A DNA stretch of 64,000 nucleotides, taken from NCBI GenBank assembly GCA_947260005.1, contig CAMYOL010000037.1, positions 1 through 64,000 of the forward strand, written 5' to 3'. Shown one piece after another: positions 1 to 12,365 of this stretch. The translations under genes were made by a program, and so were the position numbers. The notes below the pieces were generated by a model. That model worked only from the letters and a program-made list of their open reading frames with translations. It ran no database searches and was not told where the DNA came from. Position 1 is the stretch's first letter. The number at the start of each line of letters is the position of its first letter. The DNA comes from an uncultured Ectothiorhodospiraceae bacterium. Its GTDB lineage: Bacteria > Pseudomonadota > Gammaproteobacteria > UBA6429 > Thiohalophilaceae.

Positions 1-1205
1 ATGATGTCCGCAGGGATTAATTTGGTACCCTGGTGCATCAATTGATAAAAAGCGTGTTGCCCGGTAATGCCGAGTTGGCCGAAGGCGATCGGACCTGTGG
101 TATAATCGACCAGCTCACCATTGCGATCAATGCGCTTACCGTTACTCTCCATGTCACCCTGGCGCAGATAATCGGGCAGGTAACGTAAATGCTGATCATA
201 AGGCAGAATTGCATAGGTTTGGGCCTTAAAAAAATTGTTGTACCAAATACCCAGCAAGGCAAGGATGACCGGAATGTTTTTTTCAAATGGCGTCGTGCGA
301 AAATGCTGGTCCATTTGATGAGCGCCTTCGAGCATCTTTTCAAAATTATCCATGCCAATTGATATGGCAACGGATATCCCGACGGCCGACCACATGGAAT
401 AACGTCCACCCACCCAATCCCACATCTTAAACAAATTTTCTTCGTTGATACCAAATTCGACCGCGGCTTCAATGTTATTGGAGACGGCAATGAAGTGTTT
501 TCCGATGGCGGCATTATCATCAGCGCGTTTTAAAAACCAGCGACGGGCAGTGCGTGCATTAACCAGCGTATCCTGGGTGGTAAAACTTTTTGACGCTATG
601 ATGAATAAGGTGGTCTCAGGTTTGAGCGATTCGAGCGTGTCCCCGATGTGGTTTTCATCAACGTTTGAGACATAATGTATGTTCAGGTCGTGTATCGCAT
701 AAGGGCGTAAGGCCTCGGTGGCCATCAATGGGCCCAGATCAGATCCACCCACACCAATATTCACGATATCGGTAATAGGCTGGTTGCTGTAGCCTCGCCA
801 TTGACGAGAGCGAATTTGTTCGCTGAATAGCCGCATTTTGTCGAGCATCGCTCGTACCTCAGGCATCACGTCATTATTGTCTACATAAATTTTATTGTTG
901 CTTTGGTTACGTAGCGCGGTGTGGAGGACGGCACGTTGTTCCGTGTGATTGATGGCTTCCCCACTGAACATTTTCTCTATCCAACCAGAGAGATCAGAAT
1001 GTTCAGCCAATTGACAGAGCAGGGTGATGGTTTCATCAGTAATACGGTTTTTTGAGTAATCGAACAGAAAATCGTCCATATGGATCGAAAATCGCTCGAA
1101 ACGACCGGGATCGTCGTCGAACATGTTCCGCATATGCAGAGGCTTTATTTTCTCAAAGTGAGATTGCAGGGTGTCCCAGATGGGTGAGGCGATCAGTTCT
1201 GACAT
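1..1205 (-). CDS. pgi: Glucose-6-phosphate isomerase (3' end outside window)
   Basis: Cytoplasmic enzyme interconverting glucose-6-phosphate and fructose-6-phosphate. The ORF track misses it because no stop codon lies inside the window; I translated the reverse strand by hand. It starts [13 protein letters not shown] and stays open for about 401 codons of a usual ~549. Visible family signatures are the sugar-phosphate motif [12 protein letters not shown], the IASKSFTT segment, [14 protein letters not shown] and [13 protein letters not shown] near the cut edge. The C-terminal ~150 residues, including the last signature, are beyond base 1. It diverges from ppc with a 139-bp gap. No frameshift was seen in the part present. 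Confidence 0.95.
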   Translation of the reverse strand, partial: MSELIASPIWDTLQSHFEKIKPLHMRNMFDDDPGRFERFSIHMDDFLFDYSKNRITDETITLLCQLAEHSDLSGWIEKMFSGEAINHTEQRAVLHTALRNQSNNKIYVDNNDVMPEVRAMLDKMRLFSEQIRSRQWRGYSNQPITDIVNIGVGGSDLGPLMATEALRPYAIHDLNIHYVSNVDENHIGDTLESLKPETTLFIIASKSFTTQDTLVNARTARRWFLKRADDNAAIGKHFIAVSNNIEAAVEFGINEENLFKMWDWVGGRYSMWSAVGISVAISIGMDNFEKMLEGAHQMDQHFRTTPFEKNIPVILALLGIWYNNFFKAQTYAILPYDQHLRYLPDYLRQGDMESNGKRIDRNGELVDYTTGPIAFGQLGITGQHAFYQLMHQGTKLIPADI

Positions 1206-1228
1206 GAATTTTTCCTTTTCGCGATAAT

Positions 1229-1245
1229 AACATGCATAACATGTT
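1229..1245. promoter_or_regulatory. Inverted repeat in the pgi/ppc divergent intergenic region
   Basis: AACATG-N5-CATGTT is a perfect 6-bp inverted repeat placed 24 bp upstream of the pgi start on the reverse strand. It could be an operator for either divergent gene, but no regulator is identified. A TATAAT-like hexamer at 1310-1315 upstream of ppc lacks a convincing -35 partner. Confidence 0.25.
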
Positions 1246-1344
1246 GATAAATCAATCAATATCTTTCTGCATTTTATGATGTCAAGAGGCGAAGTAACAG
1301 TAAAATCGGTATAATACCTGGCCGATATTTATAGATGATGAATT

Positions 1345-4156
1345 ATGACAGCCGAGATCAAAACCTTCCCGTCCAGTAAATCAAATATTCCTGCTTCTGC
1401 TGTTAATGACAAACCCTTGCGTCAAATGGTGAAGTTATTTGGTAATACGCTGGGAGATATTCTCAACGAGCAAGCCGGCGAACGGGTGTTTGCTGCGGTT
1501 GAGGCCTTACGCAAAGGTCATATCAGCTTACGTAAACAGGAAAATGGCGCCAAGCGTCGTCAGTTATCGCGGTTGATCGAAGGGCTCGATCCGGAAACCC
1601 TCAGTCAGGTGGTTCGTGCTTTTAGTCTTTATTTTAGTTTGGTCAATATTGCGGAAGAAGCCTACAGTCATAAAAGTCGTCGCAAGCAAGTGGATCGGCT
1701 GGGTCCGACCTGGGAAGGTTCGTTTGTTCAGACCTTGCGTGGTTTGAAAGAACAGGAAATCAGTTACGACCAGGTGCAAACCTTATTTGATCATATGGCC
1801 TATATTCCAGTAATCACGGCGCATCCTACCGAATCAAAACGGCGCACCATGATGGATTCACTACGTCGAATTTTCCTCATCGCCGAAAGACTCTATATGC
1901 GTCTGACTCGTATCGAGCGAGAACAAACTGTTCAGGAACTCGAACGCGAAGTACAGATATTATTCAAGACCAATGAAGTGCGCACACGTAAGCTTGAGGT
2001 TCTGGATGAGGTTAAAAACGGCTTACATTATTTCCGGGAAAGTTTATTTTCCGCCGTCCCGCAGGTATATCGGAATCTAGAACGAACAGTGGCGCGTATC
2101 TATTCAGGTAAAGATGAAACCATTAATGTTCCAAGTTTCATCCGCTTTGGATCATGGATCGGTGGTGATCGTGACGGTAATCCATTTGTTAAACCGAAGA
2201 CGACGGTTATGGCGTTGTGTTTACAGTCACGGGAAATTTTGCAGGAGTATGAAAAGCGCTTACAGGTATTGTCCCATATTCTGACTCATTCCAGTAAATT
2301 GTGTACACCCAGTGAGGCTTTCCAGAAAAGTCTGGCAAAAGATGAACAAGAGGTGATGCAAACCTTTGCGAAGAAACCTGATCGCTTCTTGCATGAACCG
2401 TATCGGCGTAAGTTATACATAATGCATACTCGATTGAAGTGCACCCTGGATGGTATTGATGTATTAATGAGTGGTGATACGACTAATCGTGACAAATGTG
2501 GTTATGCAAACGAAAATAATTTATTGCACGATTTATATTTAATACGAGATTCATTAGTCAGCCATGGTGATGCCGTCGTTGCCGATGGCAAACTTAAAGA
2601 TATGATTCGTCTGGTGGAAACTTTCGGATTCTTTTTAACACAGCTCGACATTCGCCAGGAGTCGACTATTCATTCTGCTGCCGTCGCAGAAATATTAAAA
2701 CAAATTGGTGTGGCTGATTATGAGTCGCTATCAGAAGACGATCGTCTTTCGACTCTCGCTAAATTTTTATCCGCACCAAAAGCAAGTTTTGATAAGTCGG
2801 TTTTAACCGAGAAATCGCTCGAAACGGTTGAGACTTTTGAAGTCATCTCCACGATGCGCGAAGTCGTTAGCCCCAATGCCTTTGGCGATTATGTCATTTC
2901 AATGACACATGAGGCGAGTCATGTCGTGGAAGTGATGTTCCTGACATGGTTAACCGGATTAGCAGGTTACGATGGTAAAGACTGGTTCTGTCATGTCCGT
3001 ATATCTCCGTTGTTTGAAACCATTGACGATTTAGCCCACATCGAACCGGTCATGACACGATTACTTGATAATGCAACGTATGCATCATTGTTAAAAGCCT
3101 CGGGTAACCGTCAGGAAGTCATGTTGGGTTATTCTGATTCCTGTAAAGACGGTGGTATTTTATCTTCGGCCTGGAGTTTATATCAGGCGCAACAGAAGAT
3201 TACCGCTTTAACCAAATCTCGCGGCATTAAGTGTCGCTTGTTCCATGGTCGTGGTGGCACGATTGGTCGCGGTGGTGGTCCTACACATGAAGCAATACTG
3301 TCTCAACCTGCCGGCTACTGAGCAGGGTGAAGTCCTTTCTTACAAATACTCTAATCAGGAAACGGCTGTTTATGAATTAACGGTGGGTTTAACCGGTTTA
3401 TTAAAAGCCAGTCAAAACCTGATAAAAGAAGAACAACCCGAGAATGAAGAATATTGTCAGGTTATGAAGGAGCTGGCTGATACCGGTGAACAACATTATC
3501 GAGAATTAACCGATCGTACCCCGGGATTTTTAGATTATTTTTATGAAGCGACACCAGTTTCTGAGATTGCCTTAATGAATATCGGTTCACGTCCATCGCA
3601 CCGCAAAAAATCAGATCGATCCAAGACATCCGTGCGCGCCATTGGATGGGTTTTCGGTTGGGCGCAATCCCGTCATACCATGCCAGCCTGGTATGGTATT
3701 GGTACGGCATTATCCAAATGGGCCGATAATCGCCCCGAACGATTAGAAAAATTACAGGAAATGTATGCCAAATGGCCGTTTTTCCGCGCATTATTAAGTA
3801 ATTCACAAATGGCGTTGTTTAAAGCTGAAATGCAGATAGCCCAGACCTATGTCAGTCTTTGTCTGGAACAGGACAAGGCGCGAAATGTGTATGGCATGAT
3901 CCGTGATGAGCATACTTGCACCGTACGCAATGTGTTAAGTATTGCGAACCTTCCTTATCTAATGGCGGAAACACCTCAACTGGCGGTATCTCTGGCACGA
4001 CGTAATCCCTATCTGGATCCATTAAATCAAATTCAATTGATGTTATTGCAACGCTTCCGCGATGAAAGTGCGAGTGATGATGAACGTGATATCTGGTTGG
4101 ATCCGTTACTGCGTAGTATTAATGCAATCGCGGCGGGAATGCGGAATACTGGGTAA
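1345..4156 (+). pseudogene. ppc: Phosphoenolpyruvate carboxylase, frameshifted
   Basis: PEP carboxylase makes oxaloacetate from PEP and bicarbonate to refill the TCA cycle. The first frame (1345-3321) holds the AHPTES catalytic histidine segment, GGDRDGNPFV and the glycine-rich loop FHGRGGTIGRGGGPTH. It then hits a stop straight after LSQPAG. The second frame, which opens upstream at 3245, resumes with TEQGEVLSYKY and continues through GSRPSHR to the canonical C-terminal MRNTG. In E. coli-type enzymes about eight residues separate the PPG and TEQGE motifs; here only one base remains between the GGC and ACT codons, so about 23 nt are missing. Everything else looks conserved and full length (~930 residues in sum). 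It is either a recent inactivating deletion or an assembly error. Confidence 0.85.
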
Positions 4157-4448
4157 TATTGTTATTCACTAACTATTCTGGCTAATTCCAATGCGTCATT
4201 CCCCTGGAGAGGGGAATCCAGATGTTGTCGCGACCGAATATATTGGATTCCCGCCTCCGCGGGAATGACGATTTTCCGCGGAATGACGAGGTGAAAAACT
4301 AGAATGAAAACCAAAGACATTCATACCACCATCTTTACTGTCATTCCCCTGGAGAGGGGAATCCAGATGTTGTAGCAACCGGATATATTGGATTCCCGCC
4401 TCCGCGGGAATGACAATTTTCCGCGGAATGACATTGTGAAAAACTAGA

Positions 4449-6583
<2,135 letters not shown>

Positions 6584-6726
6584 TGCACACCCCATATTCG
6601 GCTAAAAATGACGAAACTGACTTATTAAATGTGTAATAATACGCCCGCTTAATCGCAGGGGCTTTGTTTTCCTGCGTGTAGGCCTTATAAATCACTATCT
6701 AACTATTATATTAGAAGGTATACCAA

Positions 6727-7074
6727 ATGAGCTTTTTTATATCCCAAGCCTATGCTGAAGGCGCCGCGCCTGCCGCCGGAGAAGCCGGTGATCCAACAAT
6801 GAGTTTGTTATTTTTTGTTGGCATGATTGTCATTTTTTATTTTCTGTTGATACGCCCACAACAAAAACGCGCTAAAGAGCATCGCAAAATGGTAGACGCG
6901 ATTGGTAAAGACGATGAAGTGGTTACCAATGGTGGCATCCTCGGTAAGATTGTTGAGCTGGGTGAACAGTACATCACGGTTGAGATTGCCGATAACGTTC
7001 AAATTCGCATACAGCGTAACGCGATATCCACGGTTTTACCCAAAGGCAGCTTAAAAGCCGCTGAAAAAGAATAA
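6727..7074 (+). CDS. yajC: Sec translocase auxiliary subunit YajC
   Basis: Small inner-membrane partner of SecDF. The 115-residue protein has a short N-terminal leader, one membrane helix at about residues 22-40 (LLFFVGMIVIFYFLLIRP) ending in the conserved RPQQKR motif, then a basic cytoplasmic domain with the GGILGKIVE and VEIADNV blocks. ATG 6727 is preceded by AGAAGG. It lies directly upstream of secD, matching the usual queA-tgt-yajC-secD-secF order. Confidence 0.96.
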   Translation: MSFFISQAYAEGAAPAAGEAGDPTMSLLFFVGMIVIFYFLLIRPQQKRAKEHRKMVDAIGKDDEVVTNGGILGKIVELGEQYITVEIADNVQIRIQRNAISTVLPKGSLKAAEKE

Positions 7075-7143
7075 ACCTGAAAAGATACTTTTTGAGAAAT
7101 ATCTCGTTAGCTTTTAAAAACATAAACAAAGAAATATAAGAAA

Positions 7144-9006
7144 ATGAATCGATATCCTGCCTGGAAATACCTGCTCGTTGTTTTTGTTGTTGTGATTGGT
7201 CTGATCTTAGCGGCGCCGAATCTGTTTTTAGATGATCCGTCGTTACAGATTGCCGGTGGCCGAACTGTGCAAGTCAATGATGGAACCTTAAAACGGATTG
7301 AGACCACTTTAAAATCCAACAAAATCGAATATAAATCGGCGGTGATCGATGACAAAGGTATCCTGATTCGATTTGCAGATGAAGAGGTGAGAGCCAGGGC
7401 AAAAGACGCGATTAAAGAAATCCTCGATCCGAATTATGTCGTTGCCTTGAATTTTGCGCGAACTACGCCGGACTACCTGACCTCACTTGGTGCTGAGCCC
7501 ATGTACATGGGACTCGATTTACGGGGTGGTTTGCATTTCTTGATCGAGATCGAAATGGAAACAGCGTTTCAACAACAGCTCGATCGCTACAAGAACGATA
7601 TTTTTGATGTCTTCAAGTCTAATAAAAAGAAAAAACTGCGCGCCCGTTCGATGTTGATCAAAAATAATACGATTGAATTAAAATACAAAACGGCAGAAAA
7701 ACGTGATGAGGTACTAAGCATCATTCGTTCTAAACTGACGGATCTGCAGTTTTCGACCTTTGAGCGAGGCGATGCCTTTTTTATTCTGGCCGAGATAAAG
7801 AAACAGCAGGTTGAAGAACATCGTTCTAATACCATCACCCAGATTATCAATGTATTAAAGAAACGCATCGATGATAAATATCATGGTCTGATGGAGCCGG
7901 TCATTGTTCGTCAGGGAGACAGTCGTATCGTTGCTCAATTCCCTGGTGTGCAGGATAGTAAAGAGATCATTGATGTGATGACGGCTGCTGCGAGTCTGGA
8001 GTTCAGAATGGAACATACTGGTTATTCTATAGCAGATGCGAAGGCCGGTAAGGCCCTCGGTGCATCAATCTATAAAGAACGCGGTAGTGGTCGCGAAGTC
8101 TTGTTAAAAAACAAATTAATCATCACCGGACAGGACATCACTCATGCCACCGCCACCTCGGATGAAAATGGCCAACCAGCCGTCTCTGTGACTTTAAACG
8201 CAACGGGCGCCAGCATCATGAAAGACAACACCCGTGAAAATTTAGGTAAGCGTATGGGCGTGGTCTTTATCGAGACCGTCAAAGAGATCAAGCAAATTAA
8301 TGGCGATAATGTACCGGTCAAGCGTGAAATTAAAGAAGTGATCAGTCTGGCCACGATTCAGGGATTATTTTCGAAGAAATTTCAAATTACCGGTTTATCA
8401 CGTGCCGAATCAACTCAACTAGCCTTATTGTTACGCGCGGGTGCCTTAGCAGCACCGATTGAGATCGTCGAAGAGCGCACCGTGGGCCCGAGCATGGGTA
8501 AAGAGAACATTGCCAAAGGCATCAACTCGGTATTGATTGGTTTTATTATCGTCGTTGTGTTTATGTTGTTCTGGTACAAAGGGTTTGGTTTGTTGGCGAA
8601 TGTTGCGTTGCTGGTTAATCTGGTATTGATTGTCGCGGTACTCTCTTTCTTCCAGGCCACCTTAACCCTGCCAGGTATTGCCGGGATCGTTTTAACAGTT
8701 GGTATGGCGGTTGATGCAAACGTATTGATCTATGAACGAATACGAGAGGAGGTCTCGATTGGTAATACGCCACAGGCGAGTATTAATTCTGGTTATGAAA
8801 AGGCCTTCTCTACCATCATGGATGCCAATGTCACCACCTTGATTGCTGCAATTGTATTATTTGTCTTCGGTACCGGACCGATCAAAGGCTTCGCCACCAC
8901 GCTTTCTATTGGTATCGCAACTTCAATGTTTACTGCCATCGTCGGCACACGTGCGGTTATCAATTTACTTGTGGGTAGTAAAAAACTATCCAAGCTATCG
9001 ATTTAA
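7144..9006 (+). CDS. secD: Protein translocase subunit SecD
   Basis: Proton-driven membrane component that helps pull preproteins through SecYEG. The 620-residue protein shows an N-terminal membrane helix, the GLDLRGGLHFLIEIE signature near residue 125, a large periplasmic domain and a C-terminal RND-type membrane block with GIVLTVGMAVDANVLIYERIREE near residue 520. The length matches gammaproteobacterial SecD. It is 14 bp from secF and the two form a heterodimer. Confidence 0.97.
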   Translation: MNRYPAWKYLLVVFVVVIGLILAAPNLFLDDPSLQIAGGRTVQVNDGTLKRIETTLKSNKIEYKSAVIDDKGILIRFADEEVRARAKDAIKEILDPNYVVALNFARTTPDYLTSLGAEPMYMGLDLRGGLHFLIEIEMETAFQQQLDRYKNDIFDVFKSNKKKKLRARSMLIKNNTIELKYKTAEKRDEVLSIIRSKLTDLQFSTFERGDAFFILAEIKKQQVEEHRSNTITQIINVLKKRIDDKYHGLMEPVIVRQGDSRIVAQFPGVQDSKEIIDVMTAAASLEFRMEHTGYSIADAKAGKALGASIYKERGSGREVLLKNKLIITGQDITHATATSDENGQPAVSVTLNATGASIMKDNTRENLGKRMGVVFIETVKEIKQINGDNVPVKREIKEVISLATIQGLFSKKFQITGLSRAESTQLALLLRAGALAAPIEIVEERTVGPSMGKENIAKGINSVLIGFIIVVVFMLFWYKGFGLLANVALLVNLVLIVAVLSFFQATLTLPGIAGIVLTVGMAVDANVLIYERIREEVSIGNTPQASINSGYEKAFSTIMDANVTTLIAAIVLFVFGTGPIKGFATTLSIGIATSMFTAIVGTRAVINLLVGSKKLSKLSI

Positions 9007-9020
9007 AGAGAATTTAGATT

Positions 9021-9959
9021 ATGCAATTGTTTAAAAAAACACCTACCTTTGATTTTGTTGGTAAGCGTAAATATGCAATGTTGATCTCGAGCATTTTGTT
9101 TATAAGTGCCATTGTCACTTTGTCCGTCAACTGGTTAAATCTGGGGCTGGATTTTCGCGGTGGTATTGAGATCGAATTAGGCTATTCGCAAACGGCCAAG
9201 GTTGAAGAAATACGCAAGGCCTTAAACAACAATGGTTACAAAGGTGCTATAGTGACGGAAATCGGTTCGACTGGTCAGAACGTAACGATTCGTATTTCTG
9301 AAAAAGATAACACCTCTAAGGTCGAAGTCAGCAACAAAGTCATCGACATCCTTAAAACCAAAACGGATGATGAATTTAAAATTCGTCGACGTGAGTTTGT
9401 GGGCGCGAAGGTTGGCGAAGAATTACGTGAAGATGGTGGCATTGCCATGTTAATCGCGTTGGCGGGCATTTTAGTTTACGTAATGCTCCGTTTCGAATGG
9501 CGTTTCGCATTGGGTGCAATAACAGCCCTGATCCATGACGTGGGTATTACTTTGGGCTTTTTCTCTTTCTTTAAAATTAATTTTGATTTGACCGTACTCG
9601 CAGCCATACTGGCCGTGATTGGTTACTCTTTGAATGACACGATTGTGGTCTATGATCGGATTCGTGAGAACTTTCGAAAGATTCGCAAAGGTAATACCTT
9701 GCAGGTTACGAATACTTCCCTGAATCAAACCCTGTCGCGCACCTTGATGACGTCGGTGACGACCTTGTTTGTATTAAGCGCGATGTTCTTTCTTGGTGGT
9801 GAACTGATACGACCTTTTGCTATTGCATTGATCATTGGTGTTTTAGTGGGTACGTATTCTTCGATTTATGTGGCCAGTAGTATGGTCTTGGCATTAAAGA
9901 TTGATCGCAGCCATTTAATGCCGGTTACAAAAGAAGACAAAGCAGATAGTCATCCATAA
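9021..9959 (+). CDS. secF: Protein translocase subunit SecF
   Basis: Partner of SecD in protein export. The 312-residue sequence has the N-terminal membrane helix, the LDFRGGIEIELGY signature, a small periplasmic domain, then five membrane helices with HDVGITLGFFS and the SLNDTIVVYDRIREN motif. ATG 9021 lies just after the secD stop. The gene is the last of the run; a repeat array begins about 20 bp after its stop. Confidence 0.97.
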   Translation: MQLFKKTPTFDFVGKRKYAMLISSILFISAIVTLSVNWLNLGLDFRGGIEIELGYSQTAKVEEIRKALNNNGYKGAIVTEIGSTGQNVTIRISEKDNTSKVEVSNKVIDILKTKTDDEFKIRRREFVGAKVGEELREDGGIAMLIALAGILVYVMLRFEWRFALGAITALIHDVGITLGFFSFFKINFDLTVLAAILAVIGYSLNDTIVVYDRIRENFRKIRKGNTLQVTNTSLNQTLSRTLMTSVTTLFVLSAMFFLGGELIRPFAIALIIGVLVGTYSSIYVASSMVLALKIDRSHLMPVTKEDKADSHP

Positions 9960-9979
9960 TTTATTTTTTCCAGATAATT

Positions 9980-10064
9980 GTCATTCCCTGATGTTTGTCA
10001 TTCCCTGAAGTTCGTCATTCCCTGAAGTTCGTCATTCCCTGAAGTTCGTCATTCCCTGAAGTTC
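9980..10064. repeat. Five tandem copies of a 17-bp unit
   Basis: The unit GTCATTCCCTGAAGTTC is present five times head to tail with no spacers (9980, 9997, 10014, 10031, 10048); the first copy differs at three positions. The unit is the left arm of the adjoining dRS3-like element with a different tail. No reading frame or known function is attached; it may also help terminate secF transcription, but no U-tract hairpin is visible. Confidence 0.85.
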
Positions 10065-10134
10065 GTCATTCCCTTGGAGAAGGGAATCCAATCTTTCGAT
10101 TTTGAATATGGATTCCCGCCTCCGCGGGAATGAC
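10065..10134. repeat. dRS3-like paired repeat element
   Basis: Two 20-mers of the form ATTCCC-N8-GGGAAT (10068-10087 with spacer TTGGAGAA, and 10112-10131 with spacer GCCTCCGC) face each other across 24 bp. This is the same architecture as the two copies before queA, including the identical second 20-mer. The overall layout is GTCATTCC...GGAATGAC, an inverted repeat able to fold as a long hairpin. Confidence 0.8.
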
Positions 10135-10210
10135 GGTAAACCTTCACCAGAATGACAGTAAACTCCCGTACGAATAACGCAAACCATTGCTGGAGTCACT
10201 CTGGAAAGCT

Positions 10211-10429
10211 TTAGTCTTTATCGAGAAGCTTGGCTAGCTGGCTGGTCTCTTTGGTTTTGTGGTAAACATGTTCAGCCGCACTGTCCACCGTGAACGGCAG
10301 CTCAAAACCGCAAGAGTCGGCCGCAGTCAGTACATTTCGTATAAATAAGTAGTACGGATCGTTTTCTAGAACGACGGATTGATTGTCTTGCACGTCTTCG
10401 CGTACAGGAAAGTCGATGACTTCTCCCAT
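10211..10429 (-). CDS. Hypothetical protein, 72 aa
   Basis: I do not recognise this gene. It is a small soluble acidic protein starting MGEVIDFPVRE and ending in a lysine/aspartate-rich tail; no signal peptide or membrane helix is visible. The ATG is preceded by a purine-rich stretch (AGGGGTAGGAAAATGGG on the coding strand) that would serve as ribosome-binding site. It reads away from the adjacent inverted-repeat element. Composition looks coding, but only the open frame and the RBS support it. Confidence 0.55.
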   Translation of the reverse strand: MGEVIDFPVREDVQDNQSVVLENDPYYLFIRNVLTAADSCGFELPFTVDSAAEHVYHKTKETSQLAKLLDKD

Positions 10430-10460
10430 TTTCCTACCCCTATATTTCTATTTTATTATT

Positions 10461-10607
10461 GTTTGAGACATTTAGCTCGGATAGTGAGAGGCCAAAGAAC
10501 AAGGCAAAAATTAACGAAAAAGCGGAGTTTACACGCAGTAAATGAGCATTTTGAGTTGATTTTGAACGCAGTTATTTGGCCTCTTACTATTCGAGAAAAG
10601 GTCTCAA
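10461..10607. repeat. 147-bp long imperfect inverted repeat, MITE-like
   Basis: The left arm GTTTGAGAC...GTGAGAGGCCAAAGAAC is mirrored by the right arm ...TTTGGCCTCTTACTATTCGAGAAAAGGTCTCAA. The inner parts also pair (GGCAAAAATTAAC against GTTGATTTTGAAC), so nearly the whole element could fold into one hairpin with a short loop. It has no ORF of its own. The stop codon of the next minus-strand gene lies at its right edge. Looks like a non-autonomous mobile or REP-like element. Confidence 0.7.
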
Positions 10608-10958
10608 TTATTGTGTTAAGTTTTTAATTTCTGACATTGGATCATCGTCGTCGTCGTCTTTGGCGATACGACAAACCGGACTTTGGCGCTTCGTACATTT
10701 TGGATCAGCCTTATCGGCATCGACACCACGGATGACGGTCATGGCCCAGACGCTGGAGATTAACCATAAGGTACTACCCAGCAGCACGGTGGCCCAGCTA
10801 ATCCCTTCAATCTCAGCGGGACCACCTGAAAATCCATAGATTAAGCTGATGATTGCTGAAATCCACATTACTGCGATGGGGGCGGCACAACAGCCTGCAC
10901 AACCATAGCGGCAAACTGCGAGCGGGGGGACGATACTGGATAACCAAATACGTTTCAC
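10608..10958 (-). CDS. Hypothetical cysteine-rich membrane protein, 116 aa
   Basis: Not recognised. Probable inner-membrane protein: an N-terminal hydrophobic segment containing the cysteine cluster CRYGCAGCC, one or two membrane helices around residues 25-70 (VMWISAIISLIYGF and VLLGSTLWLISSVWAM), then a hydrophilic tail with two further cysteines and a run of six aspartates. The start is GTG at 10958. The last codons and stop sit at the end of the inverted-repeat element, so the original C-terminus may have been altered by that insertion. The cysteines suggest metal binding, but this is inference only. Confidence 0.5.
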   Translation of the reverse strand: MKRIWLSSIVPPLAVCRYGCAGCCAAPIAVMWISAIISLIYGFSGGPAEIEGISWATVLLGSTLWLISSVWAMTVIRGVDADKADPKCTKRQSPVCRIAKDDDDDDPMSEIKNLTQ

Positions 10959-11037
10959 GAACAGCTTATACCCATAAAAAACATCAGGAACTTGATTAGA
11001 TTAGACCTCAAACTAACCGGTAGGTCAAACCTAAGAC

Positions 11038-11304
11038 TTAGATTGGTAGGCGTTCTAAGTGTAATTCTCTTTGGATCAGGAAATCCGTTACGTCTTGATA
11101 GCTTGATACCTGATGGATTTCAGCCGGTGGCTGGTCGAAATTCACGGGCTTAGGGGGCTCAATCGATAAGATCTGCAATGTTTCTGCGCAGGAATGGAAG
11201 CCAAAGTAGGCTGCCGAGTCGTACAGGCCATCCAGGGTGTCCCGCATGGCGATTTCGAGTGCTTTGCCGCCTTTGAGTGGAATTTTTCCGACCAGTTTTG
11301 CCAT
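11038..11304 (-). CDS. Hypothetical protein, 88 aa
   Basis: Not recognised. Small soluble protein beginning MAKLVGKIPLKGG, with one cysteine-containing segment (YFGFHSCAETLQIL) and an acidic, proline-rich middle. No signal peptide or membrane helix. It is transcribed on the same strand as suhB, about 130 bp downstream of it. The two other minus-strand frames over this interval in the ORF track are shadows. Confidence 0.5.
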   Translation of the reverse strand: MAKLVGKIPLKGGKALEIAMRDTLDGLYDSAAYFGFHSCAETLQILSIEPPKPVNFDQPPAEIHQVSSYQDVTDFLIQRELHLERLPI

Positions 11305-11438
11305 TTTGTCCGAATTTCAGCCTTGTTTCTGAGTAGTGATGGTTGCTCCTGAGGCAGTAGCGTCCACTCCAATCAGATCTTGATGGGGGCATCGGGAAAA
11401 ATAACGGAAGAAAATGAACGAGAAAAGGCGAGTCGGGG

Positions 11439-12230
11439 TTATGTTTTCGCCAGGGGTTTGATGACTTGCAGCATGTGTTTGAACAATTTTGGACCAGCCG
11501 CGATGATGTTGCCAGACTTGAGATAATCAAAGCCACCCTGAAAGTCGCTGACCATGCCACCGGCTTCTTCGACAATCAAAATGCCAGCGGCGATATCCCA
11601 TCGATTCAGGTCATATTCCCAGAAACCGTCAAAACGGCCGGCGGCGACGTAGGCCAGATCGAGTGCAGCAGACCCGGCTCGGCGAATACCAGCACTTTCC
11701 GGTATAAACTCTCGTAACATCGCCAGGTAGTCATCCATTATATCCAGGTGACTGTCGCGGTAAGGCATACCGGTGCCTAATAATGCACCTTCAATGCTTT
11801 TAATCTGGCTAACGCGAATACGCTTATTATTTAGTTGTGCGCCCTGACCACGACTGCCGGTAAATAGCTCCTGTTTGATAGGATCATAGATAACGGCTTG
11901 ATCGAGCTTGTTTTTATGACGCAACGCGATGGATACGGCGTATTGCGGGACGGCGCGTAAAAAATTGGTGGTGCCATCGAGAGGATCAATGATCCATTCA
12001 TATTCATTACCACTGTGCGCACCACTTTCTTCCGCTAAGATACTGTGATCGGGGTAGGCCTTGTGGATGGTTTCGATAATGATCTCTTCAGCGCGTCGAT
12101 CCACCTCACTAACATAATCATTTTTTGACTTGCTTGTGACGGTTAAGGTATCCAATTGATCGCAAGAACGCGCGATAATATCACCTGCTTTGCGGGCAGC
12201 ACGGATGGCGATATTTAACATTGGATGCAT
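11439..12230 (-). CDS. suhB: Inositol-1-monophosphatase family protein SuhB
   Basis: Mg-dependent phosphatase; in E. coli SuhB also joins the rRNA antitermination complex. The 263-residue protein has the metal-binding motifs LAEESG (near residue 68) and DPLDGTTNF (near 85), and the C-terminal WDIAAGILIVEEAGG block. It diverges from trmJ with a 135-bp gap, as in Pseudomonas and E. coli relatives where suhB-trmJ flank the isc operon. Confidence 0.95.
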   Translation of the reverse strand: MHPMLNIAIRAARKAGDIIARSCDQLDTLTVTSKSKNDYVSEVDRRAEEIIIETIHKAYPDHSILAEESGAHSGNEYEWIIDPLDGTTNFLRAVPQYAVSIALRHKNKLDQAVIYDPIKQELFTGSRGQGAQLNNKRIRVSQIKSIEGALLGTGMPYRDSHLDIMDDYLAMLREFIPESAGIRRAGSAALDLAYVAAGRFDGFWEYDLNRWDIAAGILIVEEAGGMVSDFQGGFDYLKSGNIIAAGPKLFKHMLQVIKPLAKT

Positions 12231-12365
12231 AGATAAACCTCAACAAATTGTAAAAAGAACAAGCTATGGCAGCGGAGGCGCATTCTAGCAGCCCCGACAA
12301 CTAAGTTAAACTGGCGAAGTGAAACTATGGGATTATGTAGTATGAGCAAAACAGGAATCTGAATT

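Noticed and set aside
6650-6675. CGCAGG ... CCTGCG hairpin before yajC as terminator or riboswitch
   Set aside because: Six-base stem, long loop and no T-run; no riboswitch family pattern recognised.
7587-7868. Antisense ORFs inside secD, secF, ppc, guaB, iscS and others
   Set aside because: They lie wholly inside well-supported genes, have no RBS and no recognisable domain.
9980-10064. CRISPR array
   Set aside because: The 17-bp units are contiguous without spacers, and there are no cas genes.
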